In this document: piece after piece, positions 61,801 to 64,000 of the stretch
How the letters are laid out: each line of letters begins with the position of its first letter
How positions within the stretch are numbered: the stretch's first letter is position 1
Assembly (NCBI RefSeq): GCF_000819865.1
Contig: NZ_CDDF01000017.1
Location: 248,001 to 312,000, forward strand
Source: Aeromonas eucrenophila
Lineage (GTDB): Bacteria; Pseudomonadota; Gammaproteobacteria; Enterobacterales; Aeromonadaceae
DNA length: 64,000 nucleotides
Reading direction: 5' to 3'
Position numbers and translations under genes: made by a program
Notes under the pieces: model-generated
Seen by the model: the letters and a program-made list of their open reading frames with translations, nothing else
The model's database searches: none
What the model was told of the DNA's origin: nothing

Positions 61801-62407
61801 GAGCTCATTGCTCGGAGTGCTGCAGGCCATGTATCCCAGCTCCCAGGGGGAGATCTACTACGACGACCAGCCCTTGTCGGCGCTGGCACCGGAGGCGGTG
61901 CGCAACCTGTATGACACCGTCTCCCAGATCCCCCTCACCTTCTTCGGCACCCTTCGGGCGAACCTGGCACCCCTGACCCAGCAGGATGACGCCGCGCTGG
62001 AGCTGGCCCTGGCCCGGGTCGGTCTGGCCGAGCGCTGCGCCGGACGGCTGGACGAGGATCTCGACAAGCTGCAGCTCTCCGCCGGCGAGACCCAACTGCT
62101 GGTCATCGCCCGCATCCTGCTGTCGCGCCGACCCCTCATCGTGCTGGACGAGGCCACCTCGGATCTCGATCACGGCGGCATGCGCAAGATGGCGGAGCTG
62201 CTCTATCGCTACCGACCCGAGGCCAGCTATCTGGTGATAGCCCACCACCTGGAGCCGCTGCTGTCGGTGGACAAGGTGGTGGTGATGGAGGCGGGCACAG
62301 TGGTGGAGCAGGGTTCACCGGTCAGCCTGCTGGCGAACCCCGGCTCCCGCTTCCACCAGCTGTTCGTCGGCCAGGTCAACCGGCAGCTGGCGGAGATCGA
62401 GGGCTGA
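58844..62407 (+). CDS. Single-chain ABC exporter with two TMD-NBD halves (ABCC-like)
   Basis: This 1187-aa inner-membrane exporter has the order TMD1 (about 55-330), NBD1 (385-590), TMD2 (625-900) and NBD2 (945-1180). NBD1 has Walker A GITGATGAGKSC, signature LSGGQQQRVALARAL and Walker B LLLDNPLSALD, where the catalytic Glu is Asn. NBD2 has GVCGRTGAGKSSL, an atypical signature LSAGETQLLVIARIL and a normal IVLDEATSDLD. One complete and one defective ATPase site, a short spacer and this order recall eukaryotic MRP/ABCC proteins. The start is TTG with AAGGA eight bases upstream. The substrate is unknown. Confidence 0.9.
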   Translation: MDHPEISAGWLSRLFYHWTGPLLRKGLNEPQVTLDDLYPLLPGDRRDERADAFLRLTATPPVRPWPIMGFIWRHYRSRIGLLTLLQLLGMLATLASPWLLNHSMTQLGAGAATGHKLLLALALFASVLAAGMLAEHSLQLALKMHVPIRRLLAESLLAKVMKLGGKSFDDRAGGRVQNLINRDVWDITWILADPAMPLTMALQLIGTIALLVWQVGTAGLVGFAVLTLLLLVSTRVVRRMNQQEQQLKRQQDERNGILAEYIKKLRLVRQNGLGAFFTGAANAKRQQELGVLGRVLKLDAINSFLMISTPLLVTLATFTTYLASGQSLTLPQVFTTIALFAVLRIPMMRLPYLIRTLINFNTGFNRLCEFLNSPEQHRDLSDPSLPLGALRMENVTALHQQKPVLQGISLQIQPGELVGITGATGAGKSCLLHLVAGFDNDFEGSIRRHGRVAHLGHKPWLMNDSIRNNILFGQPWDEERYHWVLGACALSADLGLLSHGDQTLVGELGTRLSGGQQQRVALARALYAKADILLLDNPLSALDPIVSAQVLEQGLAFKPGPTRLLVSHDPDVLAHCDRVIRIEQGQLTELDAHQLADLIQHPQPAPLVAPQEADQFSEEKVVEGKVDWGLFGFMWQRLAAPGAILIALLLTLGQEGLRIASDLWLGGKAEVSEVSSLLGIYVLLGAGSLVCIMVVRVINYKLGLKLAWTLFDGMLGRISRAPMAFFDKVPQGRILNRFDRDLGEAQEVLLPMLMGLFAMLISVLLQVVVIGFNMPLLLLIAPLVGWALYVLQRRYRAVQLKLRRQSSVLRSPLYISISETIRGAPALRLAGAERFALDQVLHHYDNNLRSWYTTTSINRWLGMYQTLLSAALVGAVALMVAFSNSSLLGAVAITYAFTASAMLNSLIRTFAEVEQVMNAVERVREYSEIESERQTGDPLASPHPRVRFDNLGLRYPEASQWALHRVSFELAPGEKVGVCGRTGAGKSSLLGVLQAMYPSSQGEIYYDDQPLSALAPEAVRNLYDTVSQIPLTFFGTLRANLAPLTQQDDAALELALARVGLAERCAGRLDEDLDKLQLSAGETQLLVIARILLSRRPLIVLDEATSDLDHGGMRKMAELLYRYRPEASYLVIAHHLEPLLSVDKVVVMEAGTVVEQGSPVSLLANPGSRFHQLFVGQVNRQLAEIEG

Positions 62408-62435
62408 TGCCTGTACCCCGGGCCTGAGGCACAAC

Positions 62436-62466
62436 GACAGAGGGCTGCCAATGGCAGCCCTCTGTC
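62436..62466 (+). terminator. Intrinsic terminator of the ABC exporter gene
   Basis: GACAGAGGGCTGCC-AAT-GGCAGCCCTCTGTC, 28 bp past the stop codon; it also faces the end of the convergent lipoprotein gene. Confidence 0.75.
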
Positions 62467-62479
62467 ATCACCGCCGGTC

Positions 62480-62689
62480 TCAGCGCTCCATGATCTGGGT
62501 CACGTCATCCTTCTTGATGAGCATCTCCCTCCCCTCTTCATCGTAGTAACGGTACATGCCGGTGCTGTCATCCAGCTTGGGCTTGCTGTCGGTGGCAATC
62601 ATGCGCCCGTCCTTGGTACTCATGATGTATTGGGAGCTGCACGCCACCAGCCCCAGGGCACACACCAGGATCATCATCAGTCGTTTCAT
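62480..62689 (-). CDS. YgdI/YgdR-family lipoprotein
   Basis: This 69-aa small lipoprotein has a signal peptide LMMILVCALGLVACSSQ with lipobox VAC. The DUF903 SH3-like domain reads YIMSTKDGRMIATDSKPKLD, MYRYYDEEGREMLIKKDDV and ends TQIMER, the standard pattern of E. coli YgdI and YgdR. The function in the envelope is unknown. It is monocistronic. Confidence 0.9.
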   Translation of the reverse strand: MKRLMMILVCALGLVACSSQYIMSTKDGRMIATDSKPKLDDSTGMYRYYDEEGREMLIKKDDVTQIMER

Positions 62690-62847
62690 CGCCGGCCCCT
62701 TCTCCCTCAGTCATCCCCACGACGAGGATGTGTCTTGAAGCCTAGTGCAGCCAGATCCCGCCGAATAAGCGGATCATAAAAATAAGATCAACCCATACAA
62801 CTCGCTGCTTAGTGGCCAAAATGCCACAGATGAAAGATGTCCATATG

Positions 62848-62880
62848 AAAAAGGCCGGACATAGGTCCGGCCTTTTTAGC
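62848..62880 (-). terminator. Intrinsic terminator of the sulfurtransferase gene
   Basis: AAAAAGGCCGGAC-ATAG-GTCCGGCCTTTTT, 12 bp past the stop codon on the minus strand. Confidence 0.85.
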
Positions 62881-62890
62881 GCAGTCCGCT

Positions 62891-64000
62891 TTATGACTTG
62901 GCGGGCTGACGCTCACCGGTGACGATGGGGTTCTTGGGGTCAGCACTCCACTCGTACCAGCCGCCGTCGTAGACGCTGATCCGCTTCCAGTCCATCAGCC
63001 AGGCGTAGAAGAAGGCCTCGGAGGCGCGCCAGCCGGTGCCGCAGTAGAAGGCGGCCTGCTGGGTCGGCTCTATGTTCCACTCGTCCCACATGCTGAGGAT
63101 CTCGCGGGCCGGCTTCATGGTGCCGTCCGGATTATGGAAGTCGCTCATGCTGTTGGCATCCACGCCGCCACGACCCCACTTGGCCCCTGGGATGTCGCCC
63201 TTGGGCTTGATGTAGCTGTAGCCGGAGGTGTTGCCGATGAACTCCTCCCAGGTACGCACGCTGACCAGGGCGCTGTCGGGCTGCTTGAGTAGCTCTTTCG
63301 CCTGACTCAGGGTGGTGTAGTACTCGGGGTGCGCCGGTATGCTGACACCGAACTCCTTGACCGGCGGGAAGGTATTGGCCAGGCCGGTCTCGGTGCGCAG
63401 GTGCTGCACGAACCAGGCATCCAGGCCGCCGTCCAGCAACCGCACGTCTTCCACCCCGGCGTACATCATCAGGTGCGCGGCACGGGCCGCCGCCATGGTG
63501 TTGCGACCGTAGAGGATGACGGTGGTGTCGTGGCGGATGCCGTTGTCCAGCAGCAGCTTCTTGAGCGCCTCGTCGGACACCTTGTTCCACAGCGGCTCCT
63601 CTTCCAGGCTGTTGGTGTCGATGTACCCGGCCCCCGGAATGTGGCTCAGCAGGTAGGCCTTGGGGGCGCCCCACGAGACTTCAAACAGCTTCCAGTCCCC
63701 TTTGGGCGCGGCCGCGACCGGCTTGCCGGCCTGCAGATCCGACAGCCAGAGCGGATAGACCAGCTGCTGCCAGCGTGCCAGGTACTCGCGCGGTGCATCC
63801 TTCCAGCCCTGCAGCTCAAACAGCTGCTTGATGCCCTGCTGGCGCAGCAGGCGGGCCACCTCGGCCACGGCGCGCGGTTCGCCATAGAGCGCCACCGGCT
63901 TGTCCGGGCTCAGTCCCTTGTCCTTGAGCGCCTTTGGCCACTCTTCATCACTGTATTTCCACTCGGCGGAGAGGCTCTCTGCGCCGATCACGTGGCCGCC
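62891..64000 (-). CDS. ynjE: YnjE-like multidomain rhodanese sulfurtransferase, 5' end missing
   Basis: At least 370 codons are present and the frame runs off the right edge, where the first readable residues (GGHVIGAESL) are a mid-domain rhodanese motif; the ATG at 63991 is therefore not the start. The signature after it, HIPGAGYIDTNSLEEEPLWN, marks a second domain, and the last domain has the active-site loop FYCGTGWRASEAF with the sulfur-carrying cysteine, then VYDGGWYEWSADPKNP. This matches E. coli YnjE, a periplasmic three-domain thiosulfate sulfurtransferase. Only the C-terminal domain has a cysteine loop here. It has its own terminator. Confidence 0.88.
   Translation of the reverse strand, partial: GGHVIGAESLSAEWKYSDEEWPKALKDKGLSPDKPVALYGEPRAVAEVARLLRQQGIKQLFELQGWKDAPREYLARWQQLVYPLWLSDLQAGKPVAAAPKGDWKLFEVSWGAPKAYLLSHIPGAGYIDTNSLEEEPLWNKVSDEALKKLLLDNGIRHDTTVILYGRNTMAAARAAHLMMYAGVEDVRLLDGGLDAWFVQHLRTETGLANTFPPVKEFGVSIPAHPEYYTTLSQAKELLKQPDSALVSVRTWEEFIGNTSGYSYIKPKGDIPGAKWGRGGVDANSMSDFHNPDGTMKPAREILSMWDEWNIEPTQQAAFYCGTGWRASEAFFYAWLMDWKRISVYDGGWYEWSADPKNPIVTGERQPAKS

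Overview
The window looks like a chromosomal segment of an Aeromonas species. It is GC-rich gammaproteobacterial DNA. Gene pairings such as crl-frsA, orn/rsgA-psd and proB-proA, a 425-residue prolyl aminopeptidase, secreted chitinase and nucleases, and large tandem tRNA-Ala and tRNA-Gly arrays all fit that genus. The genus call is inference from gene content; no rRNA or other typing marker is present. There is no prophage, integrase, CRISPR array or full-length insertion sequence.

Layout. 0-5 kb: the YjjP/YjjB exporter (YjjB is cut by the window edge), a DUF3135 protein, Mog (molybdenum cofactor), a secreted DRGH nuclease and a di-haem cytochrome c peroxidase. 5-7 kb: psuK-psuG, pseudouridine breakdown. 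7-18 kb: a nitrate assimilation locus on the minus strand: nasA, cobA, a NasT-like ANTAR antiterminator, nrtA-nrtB-nrtC and nirB-nirD. Both nasA and nrtA have a leader with an intrinsic terminator preceded by a hexaloop hairpin of the ANTAR type. 18-29 kb: a TrmH-like methyltransferase, a solute-binding protein, Usp, an L,D-transpeptidase, proBA, crl, frsA, gpt and pepD, with two small genes beside pepD. 29-36 kb: a Yej/Opp-type peptide ABC importer with split ATPases. 36-42 kb: a 1011-aa chitinase and a divergent ExeM/NucH-type nuclease with a GlyGly-CTERM tail. 42-49 kb: five tRNA-Ala(GGC), gltX, a chemoreceptor, a YtfB-like protein, a cold-shock protein and seven tRNA-Gly(GCC). 49-64 kb: orn, rsgA-psd-DUF2132-DUF2960-lipoprotein, an EAL protein, RraB, tRNA-Phe and tRNA-Asn, prolyl aminopeptidase, a single-chain ABC exporter resembling the ABCC class, a YgdR-type lipoprotein and a YnjE-type sulfurtransferase (cut by the window edge).

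Two window-scale patterns go beyond ordinary annotation. (1) Gene ends are repeatedly duplicated in tandem with units of about 50-112 bp: nirB 5' end, nirB/nirD junction, TrmH 3' end, proB 3' end, the junction of the two peptide-importer ATPase genes, yejB/yejE junction, DUF2132 3' end and RraB 3' end. Some copies form small open frames coupled to both neighbours. (2) A 141-154 bp MITE-like element with about 18-bp inverted ends occurs three times. Each copy lies exactly at the stop codon of a minus-strand gene, and the 3-bp target duplication (TCA or TTA on the plus strand) recreates that stop codon. In the nitrate locus, NrtABC would import nitrate, NasA reduce it to nitrite, NirBD reduce nitrite to ammonium, CobA supply the sirohaem precursor and the ANTAR protein relieve both attenuators.
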